DNA of 64,000 nucleotides from the NCBI GenBank assembly GCA_965214295.1, contig OZ243944.1, forward strand, positions 3,100,001-3,164,000, written 5' to 3'. This document shows positions 8,511-17,739 of the stretch, in pieces; the first letter of the stretch is position 1; each line of letters starts with the position of its first letter. Made by a program: the position numbers and the translations under genes. Below the pieces are notes generated by a model. It made no database searches, was not told the origin of the DNA, and was given only the letters and a program-made list of their open reading frames with translations. The DNA is from JAJDUF01 sp965214295 (GTDB lineage: Bacteria > Chloroflexota > UBA11872 > UBA12225 > JAJDUF01).

Positions 8511-9530
8511 TTAGCTCACGGCAAAGAGGACCTTGCCGCTCTTGCCAGCGTCGGCGACGGCAAAGGCCTCGGAGGCGTCGTCGAGTGCATAGGTCGGACC
8601 GGTAATGGCCCGCACGAGGAGCCGGTGCTGCCGGACGAACGCGAGCATTTCCGGCCACTCGTCAATGTCATAGATCCACGAGCCGGCCAGAGTGAGCTGT
8701 TTGAGCACGGCCTGCTCGAACACCTTGATCTCGACGGTTGCCTCGGGCTTGATCCCGACAAACACGACCGTACCACGCGGCCGCGCGGCGTCAATGGCGT
8801 TCGTCTGCGCGACGGCGTTGCCGCTGGTGTCAATAGCGGTGTCCACGCCGCGGCCTCCGCCAAGGTCGCGCAAGGTCATCACCACGTCTTGCTCGCTGCC
8901 GTTGACGACCTCGCTGGCGCCTAGATCACGGGCCAAGTCCAACCGCTCCGGCACGACATCAACCGCGATGACACGCGCACCGAGCGCACAGCCGGCCTGC
9001 ACGGTGCATAGCCCGACCGGGCCGAGGCCAAACACCGCCAGGGTGGTGCGGGCGGAGACGCCACCGCGCTTCAACGCAGCATAGCCGGTGCCGTAGTTGC
9101 AAGCGAGCACGGTGCCCTCTGCCCAGGAGAAGGCGTCCGGCAGCGGCAGCGCATTCCACCACTTCATCCGCTGATAGTCGGCATCGGCCCCCTGAGGGAT
9201 ACGCTCGACACCATGCCAACATTCCTTGGGGCGCCGCGCCCGACACGCCGGGCACTCGCCGCAGCCGCTGATGTGGTAGAGCGCCACGCGATCACCGACC
9301 CGGGGCAAAAATACGCCGGAGCCGACGGCGGCCACCTCACCGACCGATTCGTGTCCGACAATCTGCTCCAGGCCGGTACGCCCCGGCGTAAACTCACGGT
9401 ACCAGTGCAGGTCGGAGCCGCAGATGGCCGCCATCCTGACGCGCACCACAATCTCGCCCGGGCCGGGTTCGGGATCAGGGAACTCACGCACTGCTACTCG
9501 ACGCGCTTCAGGAACAACAACCCCGCGCAT
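8511..9530 (-). CDS. Zinc-dependent medium-chain alcohol dehydrogenase
   Basis: A 339-residue MDR dehydrogenase. The catalytic zinc site is CGSDLHW (Cys37) with GHE (His60, Glu61). The structural zinc site is Cys90, Cys93, Cys96 and Cys104 in CGECPACRARRPKEC. The Rossmann motif is VFGLGPVG, followed by an NAD-type aspartate (IAVDVVPERL). The ATG at 9530 is preferred over a start 14 codons earlier because AAAGGAGG lies upstream of it. It probably oxidises a sugar, polyol or amino-alcohol; specificity is not visible. Confidence 0.9.
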   Translation of the reverse strand: MRGVVVPEARRVAVREFPDPEPGPGEIVVRVRMAAICGSDLHWYREFTPGRTGLEQIVGHESVGEVAAVGSGVFLPRVGDRVALYHISGCGECPACRARRPKECWHGVERIPQGADADYQRMKWWNALPLPDAFSWAEGTVLACNYGTGYAALKRGGVSARTTLAVFGLGPVGLCTVQAGCALGARVIAVDVVPERLDLARDLGASEVVNGSEQDVVMTLRDLGGGRGVDTAIDTSGNAVAQTNAIDAARPRGTVVFVGIKPEATVEIKVFEQAVLKQLTLAGSWIYDIDEWPEMLAFVRQHRLLVRAITGPTYALDDASEAFAVADAGKSGKVLFAVS

Positions 9531-9665
9531 GGGTACTCGCCTCCTTTGCTCCTGGCCCCGCGCTCTTGGCAAGGCCGAGCGTGTACTTCAGCAGCGCCGC
9601 GACGCTTACGACAGATGCGCCAGCGCTTAATCATACTAGCCCGGATCAATAGCAGTGGCCAGCGG

Positions 9666-10919
9666 TCAGTGGTCAGGCCCAAGCACCGCCTTGATGGCTG
9701 CCACGACCTGCTCGGCCGGCAGGAGACGCATACATAGCGTATGCCCCAACGGGCAGTCGGCCGGCACGCGGAGGTTGTAGCACGGACTACATGGGATTGT
9801 GGTCCGCAGTACGTGTGCGCGCGCACCGGGGACCGGCCCTGTCAGTTGGGGATCGGTCGGACCGTGGATGGCGACCACCGGCCGACCGAGCGCAACGGCG
9901 AGGTGCAGCGGCCCGGTATCGCCGGCCGCGACGACATGGCACCGGGCGAGCACCGCTGCCAACTCGCCGGGGGTCCGGGTCGCTCCGTCCAACCGCAGCG
10001 CCGGGTGACGCATGGCCGCGACGATGCGCTCGACCAACGGGCGCTCGCCGGCGCTGCCCAGGAGCACGATCTGCACTCCCGCTCTGGCCAGGGTGTCGGC
10101 GACCTGCGCCCAGCGCGCGGGTAGCCAGCGCTTGGCGGCGCCGTTCGCTGCCCCCGGATGGATGGCGACCAGCGCGGCCCCGTGCGGAACGTCGGCGAGC
10201 AGGTCGGCGGCGCGCTGACGTTCGGCGGCCGCCAGCGGAAACGACAGCGACAGATCGTACGCAGCGTTGCTGTGCCGAGGGGCGGACATGGACTCCGGCG
10301 AAAGCCGGAGTGACGACGCTGCGGCTGAGACGACGCGCACGCTATACGCCGCTTCGTGCAGCGGCTCCTGATACCGGCCGCCGGGCAGGGCATGCGTGAG
10401 GACGCCCGGATCGGCTTCGTCGCGGTAGCCGTATCGCAGCGGAGCGCCGCTCAACAGCGCCAGCCGCGCGCCCATCCGCCCGTAACAGCTCAGGACCACG
10501 TCGTAGCGCCGTTGCCGGAGTAGACGCACCAACGCGGCAAAGGACCGCCACGTCGTTGGCCGGAGCCAGGCCACCGGCCGAGTGAAGTAGCCGGTATCCC
10601 GCACGATGAAGTGGTCAACATAGGTGAAGCGGCTGAGGGCGGCGTATTGATAGGCGGAGACGACGGCCTCCAGGCGTGCCGTAGGAAACAGACGTCGCGC
10701 GGCGCGCAAGGCCGGAAGCCAGAGCACCGCATCACCCAGCAGCCCGAACCGCAGCAGCAGGATACGCTGTGGCGCCGGCCGGCGGCCATGAGCGGGTTGC
10801 CGCCATCGAGCGAGTAGTCCCAGCACCCCGAACAGGCGTGCCAGGAGCACCTCGCTCGCCGTGCGGACCAGGCGTCCCAAGAGGCGCTGTGTGCTCGCCA
10901 GCGGACGTTTCACGGTCAC
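9666..10919 (-). CDS. Glycosyltransferase family 9 (heptosyltransferase-like)
   Basis: A 417-residue GT9 protein starting with GTG 10919. Two Rossmann-like halves are seen: the acceptor side RILLLRFGLLGDAVLWLPALRA, and the donor side with VAIHPGAANGAAKRW, GDTGPLHLAVALGRPVVAIHGPTDP. The C-terminus has a CSPC...C...C cysteine cluster usual in this group. It follows the second GT9 gene by 12 bp, so the two are probably co-transcribed and act in cell-surface glycan assembly. A REP-type hairpin (CTCCGG...CCGGAG, 10289-10308) is inserted in frame and encodes part of SSLRLSPESMSAPRHS. Confidence 0.9.
   Translation of the reverse strand: MTVKRPLASTQRLLGRLVRTASEVLLARLFGVLGLLARWRQPAHGRRPAPQRILLLRFGLLGDAVLWLPALRAARRLFPTARLEAVVSAYQYAALSRFTYVDHFIVRDTGYFTRPVAWLRPTTWRSFAALVRLLRQRRYDVVLSCYGRMGARLALLSGAPLRYGYRDEADPGVLTHALPGGRYQEPLHEAAYSVRVVSAAASSLRLSPESMSAPRHSNAAYDLSLSFPLAAAERQRAADLLADVPHGAALVAIHPGAANGAAKRWLPARWAQVADTLARAGVQIVLLGSAGERPLVERIVAAMRHPALRLDGATRTPGELAAVLARCHVVAAGDTGPLHLAVALGRPVVAIHGPTDPQLTGPVPGARAHVLRTTIPCSPCYNLRVPADCPLGHTLCMRLLPAEQVVAAIKAVLGPDH
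10284..10316. repeat. REP-type hairpin inside a GT9 gene
   Basis: ACTCCGGCGAAAGCCGGAGT forms a perfect stem-loop and continues as GACGACG, matching the intergenic family that usually reads GGATTCCGG...CCGGAATGACGG. Here it lies in a coding sequence without breaking the frame. Confidence 0.65.
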
Positions 10920-10931
10920 GAGCCGACACCT

Positions 10932-12326
10932 TCAGTCAGCGGTCGCGCGGCCGCGCCGCCGTGGCACGTCACCTTCCGTCGCCGCCCACACTCGCAGCGC
11001 CGCGGCGATGACCTCCTCGGCGGTGATGTCCGCCATGCAGGGATACATCCCCGGCGGCGGTGGCAGGTCGAGGTAGCCACACGCGGCGCAGGCGCGCGGC
11101 GTCTGCACGACGGCGTGCGCCCGGCGATCCGCCGCCGTCGGTTCATACGGGCCGAAGAGCACCGGATCGGCGGGGCCAAAGAGGCGCACGGTGGGCACAC
11201 CCATCGCCGCGGCCAGGTGCAGCATGCCGTTATCGGGGCCGACGGCGAGGCGGCACTGTTGGAGGAGGATCGCCAAGACCCCCACCGAGGTCGCCCCGGC
11301 AACGACGGCCGCCGGCATGGACAGTGCCGCCACGAGGCGCTCGGCCAGGGGCTGCTCTGCGACGGTGCCGGTCACGAGACAGCGCACGCCGTAGCGGCCG
11401 GCAAGATGGTCAATGACCAAGGCCCACCGCTCCGGCGCCCAGACTTTCGCGGGACTGCCTGCGCCCGGCGCCACGGCGATCACCGGCGGGATGATCCACT
11501 CTGCGCCCGGCCGCGGCGCGCCGAGCCGATGCAGCGCCCAGAGCCGGAAGGCCTCAGCACGATCCTCGGCCGTCGGCTCCAGCGTCACCGGCGGCGACTG
11601 CCGGTCGAGATACCCCTGTCCAAGCTCTGCCAGGGCAATCTCCGCCAGGTCCAGGTTGTGCTCCACGACGTGCTGGTGAAGCCTCAGCTCCGCACCACCT
11701 TGATCCTCATTGAGTTGCCCAGAGCCGGCGGTCAGTGGCTCCGGCGGCGGCAGGCCGTCCGTCAGGAACGGCGCCGTGCCCGGCGTGAGGTAGCCGAGGC
11801 GGCGGGGAACGTGGGCCAGATACATCAGGGCCGCTCCCCACCAGAAGTCCGGGCGGAGATTGACGGCCAGGTCAAACCGCGCCGCGCGTACTTGGCGAGC
11901 CAACCACCACAGTCGGACGTAGGGCAGGATTCGAGCCAGCGGGCCGGGCGGCTGGGATCGTGTGAAGCCCGGAAACGGGTAGGACCAGACTCTCGACACG
12001 CCGGGCAGCCGGGCTGCCACCTCGGCCGACCACGGCCCAGCCAGGTAGGTAATCGTTGCCCAGGGACACACGGATTGAATCCATTGCACTGCCGGCGAGG
12101 TGCAGAGCACGTCGCCCAGGTGATCGGGGCGGATGAGCAGCACACGCGGCATTGTGCCGGGGATGGGACCGGGCGGGGGGCGCTGCCCCGGACCTAGGCG
12201 CGCAACGAGTGCCAGTGCCCATTCCCGCGCCCGATTGACCGGCTCGCCCGCCTGAACCCTGGCCCGGACAGGCACGCACATGGCCGCGAAACGTTGCGGG
12301 TCATCCTGCTCGTGCGAGCCAGGCAT
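10932..12326 (-). CDS. Glycosyltransferase family 9, second copy
   Basis: A 464-residue GT9 protein. The first domain begins RVLLIRPDHLGDVLCTSPAVQW; the second has IAVAPGAGSPAKVWAPERWA and GPDNGMLHLAAAMGVPTVRLFGPADP, the nucleotide-sugar binding region. A Cys-rich CAACGYLDLPPPPGMYPC segment lies near the C-terminus. The ATG at 12326 has GGAG six bases upstream; a GTG at 12341 overlapping the previous stop as GTGA is the alternative. It lies between the M28 peptidase and the other GT9 gene in one minus-strand unit. Confidence 0.9.
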   Translation of the reverse strand: MPGSHEQDDPQRFAAMCVPVRARVQAGEPVNRAREWALALVARLGPGQRPPPGPIPGTMPRVLLIRPDHLGDVLCTSPAVQWIQSVCPWATITYLAGPWSAEVAARLPGVSRVWSYPFPGFTRSQPPGPLARILPYVRLWWLARQVRAARFDLAVNLRPDFWWGAALMYLAHVPRRLGYLTPGTAPFLTDGLPPPEPLTAGSGQLNEDQGGAELRLHQHVVEHNLDLAEIALAELGQGYLDRQSPPVTLEPTAEDRAEAFRLWALHRLGAPRPGAEWIIPPVIAVAPGAGSPAKVWAPERWALVIDHLAGRYGVRCLVTGTVAEQPLAERLVAALSMPAAVVAGATSVGVLAILLQQCRLAVGPDNGMLHLAAAMGVPTVRLFGPADPVLFGPYEPTAADRRAHAVVQTPRACAACGYLDLPPPPGMYPCMADITAEEVIAAALRVWAATEGDVPRRRGRATAD

Positions 12327-12337
12327 CGCTTCTCCAC

Positions 12338-13873
12338 TCACTCGGCCACGAGCCGCTGGAGCAGCGCGAGGCCCAGCCGACCAAACTGCACCAGATGGCC
12401 CGGCTGAATACGGTCGGGGGTATCGGTCTCCTTGTGGTAGTGCCTGTCGTCTGGAGCATGGAAGACGAGCGCCGGCACCCCAGCGGTAATGAACGGGCGA
12501 TGATCGCTGCGGTGCGCTATCTCCACTCCCAGTGGTTGTGCCGTCCAGCCCTGCTGCTGCGCGAGCTGGACGGCAAGCTCCGCAAGCTGGGTGTTACCAC
12601 CAACGCCAAGCACGTCACCGACCCCAATCATGTCGTAGTTGAGCATCGCGACGAATGACTGTCGTTGCTGCGCGTCCAGCCGGTTTACGAAGTACCGGCT
12701 CCCGTGCAGGCCGGCCTCCTCAGCGCCAAAGGCGACGAAGTACAGGGTCAGGTCTTCGGAGAGTGCATAGGTCGAGAGCACGCGAGCAAGCTCGAGGACC
12801 ACCGCCGTCCCGGTGGCGTTGTCGTTGCCGCCAGGGCTGTTCTCGACAGAGTCGTAGTGTCCTCCGATCAACAACACCCGGGTACCCAGTCCGGGGCGCT
12901 CGGCGATCACATTAGTAGTGACCCGCTTGACAATCTCCGCCCCGACAGTGACCCGTACCGACACGGGACCGCGCGATGCCTGCTCAACAAGGTGTTGGCC
13001 CGTTCGACCGTCGAGGCCCAATACCGGCACAGGCACCAGCTCACCGAGGCTACTGCGGAGCGGACCGGCGTGGTCGTTATAGATAATGACCGCACCCGCT
13101 CCGGCCTCAGCCGCCGCCAAGGCTTTATCGTGGAACCTAATCCCGCCTCCCCGGCGGATGAGGGCAATACCGCCCTGGAATCCCCCATCCGGCATGTCTT
13201 CGGGGCGACCGAGACCGGCCAGGAGCACCGGACCTTCCACCTCGCCAGCCGGCGAATACTCCATAGCATGGCCAGCGATGCTCGCACCGTTCGGAAGCAA
13301 CTCCAGCGTGCTGCCATGATCCGCGAACTTGGTATATTCGAAGATTTGACGATGGACTTCGTAGCCGTAGGAGTCAAACTGATCGGCGATGTAGTCCGCT
13401 GCCTGCTCTGCGCCTGCTTCCCCGGCAACGCGCGGGCCAATCTGGCTGGCCAAGGCCATGACATGATCCATCGCCCGCTCGGCGGAGAATACCGCTGTGG
13501 GACGCGGCGTAGGCGATGGCTCCGGGGTTGCCGACGGGGTGACGGTAACGGTGTGCGTTGGCGTAGGCGTAGGCGTTGACGTGGCGACACGGGTAGGCCG
13601 AATGGTGGGGATCGCAGGGCTGGTGGGTGGGGGCGTGGGCGCTGGCGTTGCCGCCTCGGTGGACACGGCAAGGACGGCGGGCAGGGGTATGTCCGGCCCT
13701 ATCGCCGGGTCCCGCTCGCAGGCGGCGAGCGGCAAGACAAGACTGCCGGCTAGGAGCAACCATGCCACCGGCCACTGCCACAGTCTTGACAAGAGTCTGC
13801 GGCGCTCCGGACCGTCGCGTGGCTGCGACGTTGACGATCCCGAGGGCGCCTTTCTATAATTCTTAGTATTCAA
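12338..13873 (-). CDS. M28 family aminopeptidase lipoprotein with PA domain
   Basis: A 511-residue exported zinc peptidase. A hydrophobic signal ends in the lipobox LPLAAC, predicting lipid anchoring. A Pro/Thr linker and a PA domain follow. The catalytic domain shows the five M28 zinc ligands in order: GGHYDS (His), GGNDNATG (Asp), FGAEEAG (Glu pair), NYDMIG (Asp) and HYHKETDTPD (His). The start is uncertain: TTG 13873 gives a 26-residue polar leader before the signal, while TTG 13792 would give MSRLWQWPVAWLLLAG, a more normal lipoprotein signal. The promoter on the other strand at 13831-13860 overlaps this 5' end. Confidence 0.9.
   Translation of the reverse strand: MNTKNYRKAPSGSSTSQPRDGPERRRLLSRLWQWPVAWLLLAGSLVLPLAACERDPAIGPDIPLPAVLAVSTEAATPAPTPPPTSPAIPTIRPTRVATSTPTPTPTHTVTVTPSATPEPSPTPRPTAVFSAERAMDHVMALASQIGPRVAGEAGAEQAADYIADQFDSYGYEVHRQIFEYTKFADHGSTLELLPNGASIAGHAMEYSPAGEVEGPVLLAGLGRPEDMPDGGFQGGIALIRRGGGIRFHDKALAAAEAGAGAVIIYNDHAGPLRSSLGELVPVPVLGLDGRTGQHLVEQASRGPVSVRVTVGAEIVKRVTTNVIAERPGLGTRVLLIGGHYDSVENSPGGNDNATGTAVVLELARVLSTYALSEDLTLYFVAFGAEEAGLHGSRYFVNRLDAQQRQSFVAMLNYDMIGVGDVLGVGGNTQLAELAVQLAQQQGWTAQPLGVEIAHRSDHRPFITAGVPALVFHAPDDRHYHKETDTPDRIQPGHLVQFGRLGLALLQRLVAE
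13831..13860 (+). promoter_or_regulatory. Sigma-70-type promoter for the Rrf2-cysteine cluster
   Basis: TTGACG (13831-13836) and TATAAT (13855-13860) are separated by 18 bases and read towards the Rrf2 gene at 13969. This is a near-consensus housekeeping promoter. It lies inside the 5' end of the opposite M28 peptidase gene, so divergent transcription here may be linked. Confidence 0.65.
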
Positions 13874-13968
13874 CTCAACATTAGGGGTATGGAGAAGGGT
13901 GCGGCACTGGTAAGAGCCTCGTCAGAGTCTACCAGCAGCAACACCCCATTCCTTGAACTGAGGTTGGT

Positions 13969-14406
13969 ATGCGTGTCTCGCTGAAGAGCGATTATGGCTT
14001 GCGGGCGCTGCTCGACCTTGCCGAGCGCGCCGGGCAAGGCCCGGTGCGGTGCGAAACCATCGCCGCCCGGCAGGAGATCCCCCAGTCGTACCTCGATCAA
14101 CTGCTGTCGGTCATGCGGAAGGCCGGTCTCGTGAGCAGCACCCGCGGACCACGTGGCGGCCATCAACTCCAGCGCCCGCCACGCGACATCCCCTTGGCGG
14201 AGGTGTTGCTGGCTCTGGAGGGCGAGCTGTTGGGACCGGCGCCGCCCAATAACGAAATGGCCGCCTCGCTACCGAGTGTGCGGGTGCAACGGGAGCTATG
14301 GCAGCGAGTACGCCAGGAGATGGAGCGTATCCTGGAGGAGACCACTATCGAGGACTTACTCAACCGACAGCGTGTTCTCAGCGCCCAGTCACGGTACTAC
14401 ATCTAG
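13969..14406 (+). CDS. Rrf2 family transcriptional regulator, CymR-like
   Basis: A 145-residue winged-helix regulator. MRVSLKSDYGLRALLDLAERAG, IAARQEIPQSYLDQLLSVMRKAGLVSSTRGPRGGHQL and IPLAEVLLALEG follow the Rrf2 fold. It has no cysteines after the helix-turn-helix, so it cannot carry the iron-sulfur cluster of IscR. In this it resembles CymR, the cysteine-metabolism repressor. It stands 51 bp before cysteine synthase, which supports control of sulfur assimilation (inference). Confidence 0.88.
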   Translation: MRVSLKSDYGLRALLDLAERAGQGPVRCETIAARQEIPQSYLDQLLSVMRKAGLVSSTRGPRGGHQLQRPPRDIPLAEVLLALEGELLGPAPPNNEMAASLPSVRVQRELWQRVRQEMERILEETTIEDLLNRQRVLSAQSRYYI

Positions 14407-14457
14407 TACATTTAGCCGGTTGGTATCTTCAGAACGCTACAACAATGGAGTGCGCTA

Positions 14458-15375
14458 GTGAGTGAAGCACAGTTGGCAGAGAGCATCCTGGACCTGATCG
14501 GCTACACCCCGCTCGTGCAGTTGCAGCGTGTGGCCGGCGAGGGGACAGCACAGGTCCTCGGCAAGCTGGAGAGCCGCAATCCGGGGGGCAGCGTGAAGGA
14601 TCGCATTGCCCTGGCGATGATCGAAGCGGCGGAGCAGGAGGGACAGCTGAAGCCGGGCGATACGATTGTCGAGCCGACCAGTGGCAATACCGGCATCGGC
14701 CTGGCCTTGGTGGCCGCCGTCAAGGGCTACCGGCTCGTTCTGACCATGCCTGAGGACATGAGCCTGGAGCGGCGCAAGCTGCTGCGGCGGCTGGGCGCCG
14801 AATTCGTGCTCACCCCAGCGCTCGAAGGCATGACGGGCGCCGTCTTTGCGGCAGAGCAGCTGGTCCGCGAGCAGGGCTATTTCATGCCCCAGCAGTTCGA
14901 GAACCCGGCCAATCCCGATATCCACGCCCGCACGACCGGCCCGGAGATCGTCGCCGCGACGGGCGGGCAGGTGGACGCCTTTGTAGTCGGCGTGGGCACC
15001 GGCGGCACGATCACGGGCGCCGGGAAGGTTCTGCGGGAGGCGAACCCCGAGGTACTCATCGTGGCCGTCGAGCCGGCGCGCTCACCGGTCCTGGCTGGCG
15101 GTCGGCCGGGGCCCCACGCCATCCAGGGCATTGGCGCGAGCTTTGTGCCCGGCGTACTGGATCGCGCGCTGCTGGACGAGATTATCCCCGTCAGCGACGA
15201 CGACGCCATCGCCATGATGGAGCGGCTGGCGCGGGAAGAGGGCTTGCTGGTGGGAATTTCGGCGGGCGCCAATGTCCACGCGGCCTGTACCATCGCTCGC
15301 CGGCTCGGTGCCGGGAAAACGATCGTCACGATCCTGCCCGACACCGGCGAGCGCTATCTCAGTCTCGCGCCATAG
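14458..15375 (+). CDS. cysM: Cysteine synthase (CysK/CysM type)
   Basis: A 305-residue PLP enzyme. LIGYTPLVQL and NPGGSVKDRIAL place the Schiff-base lysine at Lys47; TSGNTGIGLA binds the substrate carboxylate and GTGGTITGAG the phosphate. It makes cysteine from an activated serine. Given the adjacent CysO-like and JAMM genes, the sulfur donor may be a protein thiocarboxylate, as for CysM of Mycobacterium, and not free sulfide; motifs alone do not separate CysM from CysK. The GTG start is preceded by GGAG. Confidence 0.9.
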   Translation: MSEAQLAESILDLIGYTPLVQLQRVAGEGTAQVLGKLESRNPGGSVKDRIALAMIEAAEQEGQLKPGDTIVEPTSGNTGIGLALVAAVKGYRLVLTMPEDMSLERRKLLRRLGAEFVLTPALEGMTGAVFAAEQLVREQGYFMPQQFENPANPDIHARTTGPEIVAATGGQVDAFVVGVGTGGTITGAGKVLREANPEVLIVAVEPARSPVLAGGRPGPHAIQGIGASFVPGVLDRALLDEIIPVSDDDAIAMMERLAREEGLLVGISAGANVHAACTIARRLGAGKTIVTILPDTGERYLSLAP

Positions 15376-15458
15376 CGCGGCTGCGCCCCCTCGACGGCAG
15401 CGGCTACACTAGAAGCATACTCTCTCAACCGAGTGACACGGTGACATAAGGAGGACGC

Positions 15459-16643
15459 ATGATGAGCGTCACGGTCTACATACCGACACCGTTCCGGTCG
15501 GTGACCGCAAATCAGGCGTATCTGGAGCTAGGGAGCGCCACCATCTCGGAGCTGCTCGCCGAGCTGACGCAACGCTATCCCGAGCTAGGCCAGCGGTTGC
15601 ACGACGACAGTGGACAGCTCCACCGCTACATCAACATCTACGTGAACAAAGAGGAGATCGAAGACCTCCAGGGGCCGGACACACCGCTGCACCCCGGCGA
15701 TGAAGTGAGCCTCATTCCGGCGCTGGCCGGCGGCGCGATTGGCACGCCGTTCACCCCGACGCAGGTTCGGCGCTACAGCCGGCACCTGCTGTTGCCGGAG
15801 GTGGGGCCGGTAGGGCAGCGCAAGCTGCTCAATGCCAAGGTGCTGCTCATTGGCGCGGGCGGTCTCGGCTCGCCGACAGCGTTCTACCTGGCCGCCGCCG
15901 GCGTGGGTACGCTGGGGATTGTGGACTTCGATGAGGTGGATCTCTCGAACTTGCAGCGGCAGATTCTCCACAAGGACAAGGACGTGGGCCGGCCCAAGGT
16001 CGACTCGGCACAGGAAACGCTCACGGCGCTGAACCCCGATGTCCAGGTCGTCCCGCACGATGTACCGCTGCACTCCGACAACGCGCTGGCGCTGTTCGAG
16101 CGCTACGATATCATCGTGAACGGGTGCGACAACTTCCCCACGCGCTATCTCGCCAACGATGCGGCGTACTTCCTGCGGAAGCCGCTGGTGGACGGGGGGA
16201 TCAACCAGTTCGAGGGACTGGTCAGTATCTACATGCCCGGTGACGGCTGCTACCGCTGCCTCTACCCGGCACCGCCACCTCCGGGGGCGGTGCCCAGTTG
16301 CGCCGAGGCCGGGGTGTTGGGGGTGCTGCCGGGCATCGTGGGCAGTATGCAGGCACTAGAGACGATCAAGCTGATCCTCGGCATCGGCGATCCCTTGATC
16401 GGACGGCTGCTGCTCTTCGACGCGCTGGCCGTAGAGTTCCGAACCCTCCGCACGCGACGCGATCCGGGGTGCCCCGTCTGCGGCGACACGCCCACGATCC
16501 ACGAGCTGATCGATTACGAGGAGTTCTGCGGCGTGCCGCACCCGAGCAAGGAGACCGAAACCGCAGTAGCCGGTGCCGGCACGAACGGCGCGGCCACTCC
16601 GGCCGCCGCAGCGGTGCCGTCCGTGCCGGTCGGCAGCAGCTAA
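15459..16643 (+). CDS. Fusion of a CysO/ThiS/MoaD-like sulfur carrier with a MoeB-type E1 enzyme
   Basis: A 394-residue protein. Residues 1-92 are a ubiquitin-like sulfur carrier (MMSVTVYIPTPFRSVT to IPALAGG) whose terminal Gly-Gly (91-92) is not free but runs straight into the adenylyltransferase. Residues about 98-360 are MoeB/MoeZ-like: YSRHLLLPEVG, IGAGGLGSP (ATP loop), zinc cysteines 264/267 and 338/341, and the SCAEAGVLG cysteine (281). No rhodanese domain follows; the last 40 residues are an Ala/Pro/Val tail that contains a palindromic element. AAGGAGG precedes the start. The E1 part should adenylate the carrier's C-terminus before sulfur transfer. Confidence 0.88.
   Translation: MMSVTVYIPTPFRSVTANQAYLELGSATISELLAELTQRYPELGQRLHDDSGQLHRYINIYVNKEEIEDLQGPDTPLHPGDEVSLIPALAGGAIGTPFTPTQVRRYSRHLLLPEVGPVGQRKLLNAKVLLIGAGGLGSPTAFYLAAAGVGTLGIVDFDEVDLSNLQRQILHKDKDVGRPKVDSAQETLTALNPDVQVVPHDVPLHSDNALALFERYDIIVNGCDNFPTRYLANDAAYFLRKPLVDGGINQFEGLVSIYMPGDGCYRCLYPAPPPPGAVPSCAEAGVLGVLPGIVGSMQALETIKLILGIGDPLIGRLLLFDALAVEFRTLRTRRDPGCPVCGDTPTIHELIDYEEFCGVPHPSKETETAVAGAGTNGAATPAAAAVPSVPVGSS
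16576..16629. repeat. Intragenic palindromic element, copy 2
   Basis: CCGGCACGAACGGC (16576-16589) pairs with GCCGTCCGTGCCGG (16616-16629) with one mismatch. The insert forms most of the low-complexity tail of the CysO-MoeB fusion protein. Confidence 0.5.
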
Positions 16644-16667
16644 CGCAGCCATGGCATGTGGGTGACT

Positions 16668-16695
16668 GTAGGGGCACGGCATGCCGTGCCCCTAC
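16668..16695. repeat. Perfect 28-bp palindrome between genes
   Basis: GTAGGGGCACGGCA and its exact complement make a perfect 28-bp palindrome between the carrier fusion and the dehydratase-like gene. It has the same build as the GGGCGCAGCATGCTGCGCCC family seen at eight places or fewer elsewhere here. It could attenuate transcription inside the cluster. Confidence 0.65.
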
Positions 16696-16723
16696 ACGAA
16701 CAACCTGTCAGAAGAGCAACCGG

Positions 16724-17731
16724 ATGACAGACCTAGCCAGCCGGCCGACCGGATGGGGCGGCCCTATCGTCGAAGCGCCCACTGTCGCCGAGGTGGAGGC
16801 GGCCGCCGAGCGGATTAGCGAGGTCGTCGTCCATACCCCGCTCCTGCCGTTCTACAGCGGTAAGGAGGCGACCGGCATCCTGCTCAAGCCGGAGCTATTC
16901 CAGCCGATTGGCTCCTTCAAGCTGCGCGGCGTGTTCAACTGGGCGGCGGCGCTGACACCGGCGGAGCGGGAGCAAGGCTTGAGCACGATCAGCTCCGGCA
17001 ATACCGCCCAAGCACTCGGGTTCACGGGCCGCCATTTCGGCGTCTCGGCACGCACCCGGCTGCTCGACACGGCACCGGCCGGCAAGATCGCGGCTCTGGA
17101 AGGCTACGGTGTGGAAACGGTCCTGGTGCCGTCCGACGACCTCATGGGCTATCTGTTGGAGGCACGCTGGCGGCAGGAGCCGTATAGCTTCATCAATCCG
17201 ATTGACAACCCGTGGATGATCGCCGGCAACGGGACCATCGGCCGGGAGATTATGGCCGACTATCCCGAGGTCGAGTCGGTTTACGTGCCGGTGAGCGGTG
17301 GCGGCATGATTGCCGGGATCGGCGGCGTGATCAAGGCGCTGAATCCGGCCGTGCGGGTCGTTGGCGTCCAGCCCGTCAATATCGCTCCCCTTCAGGTCAG
17401 CATTGCCCGGAACCGGCCGATGTGGGTGGATGCCCAACCGACCATCTGCGACGGCTGCGGCGCACCGTTGGTTTTCGACGAGATGTATCCCGTGCTGCGT
17501 CAGGTGGTTGACGACGTGATGGTGATGTCGGAAACAGCGGTCAAGGCGGCGATCAAGCTCCTGGCGCTCAAGAACAAGCTGATTGTGGAAGGGGCCGGGG
17601 CGCTTGCCGTGGCGGCCGCGCTGGCCACGCCCGCCGAGCAACGGGGCAAAACGGTCTGTGTCGTCAGCGGCGGGAGCATTGACACGGAGCGCCTGCTCAA
17701 CATCCTGACCGACGAGACCATCGAGGTCTGA
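16724..17731 (+). CDS. Threonine/serine dehydratase-like PLP enzyme
   Basis: A 335-residue fold-type II PLP enzyme related to threonine ammonia-lyase and serine racemase. The lysine motif is PIGSFKLRG, followed by SSGNTAQALG and the glycine-rich phosphate loop VPVSGGGMIAGIGG. VVSGGSID is near the C-terminus. It lacks a regulatory ACT domain, as in catabolic forms. It starts at ATG 16724 and ends 8 bp before the JAMM gene. Its place between sulfur-carrier genes suggests supply or removal of a hydroxy amino acid for the pathway, but a plain isoleucine-pathway role cannot be excluded. Confidence 0.85.
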   Translation: MTDLASRPTGWGGPIVEAPTVAEVEAAAERISEVVVHTPLLPFYSGKEATGILLKPELFQPIGSFKLRGVFNWAAALTPAEREQGLSTISSGNTAQALGFTGRHFGVSARTRLLDTAPAGKIAALEGYGVETVLVPSDDLMGYLLEARWRQEPYSFINPIDNPWMIAGNGTIGREIMADYPEVESVYVPVSGGGMIAGIGGVIKALNPAVRVVGVQPVNIAPLQVSIARNRPMWVDAQPTICDGCGAPLVFDEMYPVLRQVVDDVMVMSETAVKAAIKLLALKNKLIVEGAGALAVAAALATPAEQRGKTVCVVSGGSIDTERLLNILTDETIEV

Positions 17732-17739
17732 GCGACATC

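Noticed and set aside
16298..16723. Upstream extension of the dehydratase-like gene
   Set aside because: It overlaps the carrier-E1 gene in another frame and a 28-bp palindrome; homology begins after ATG 16724.
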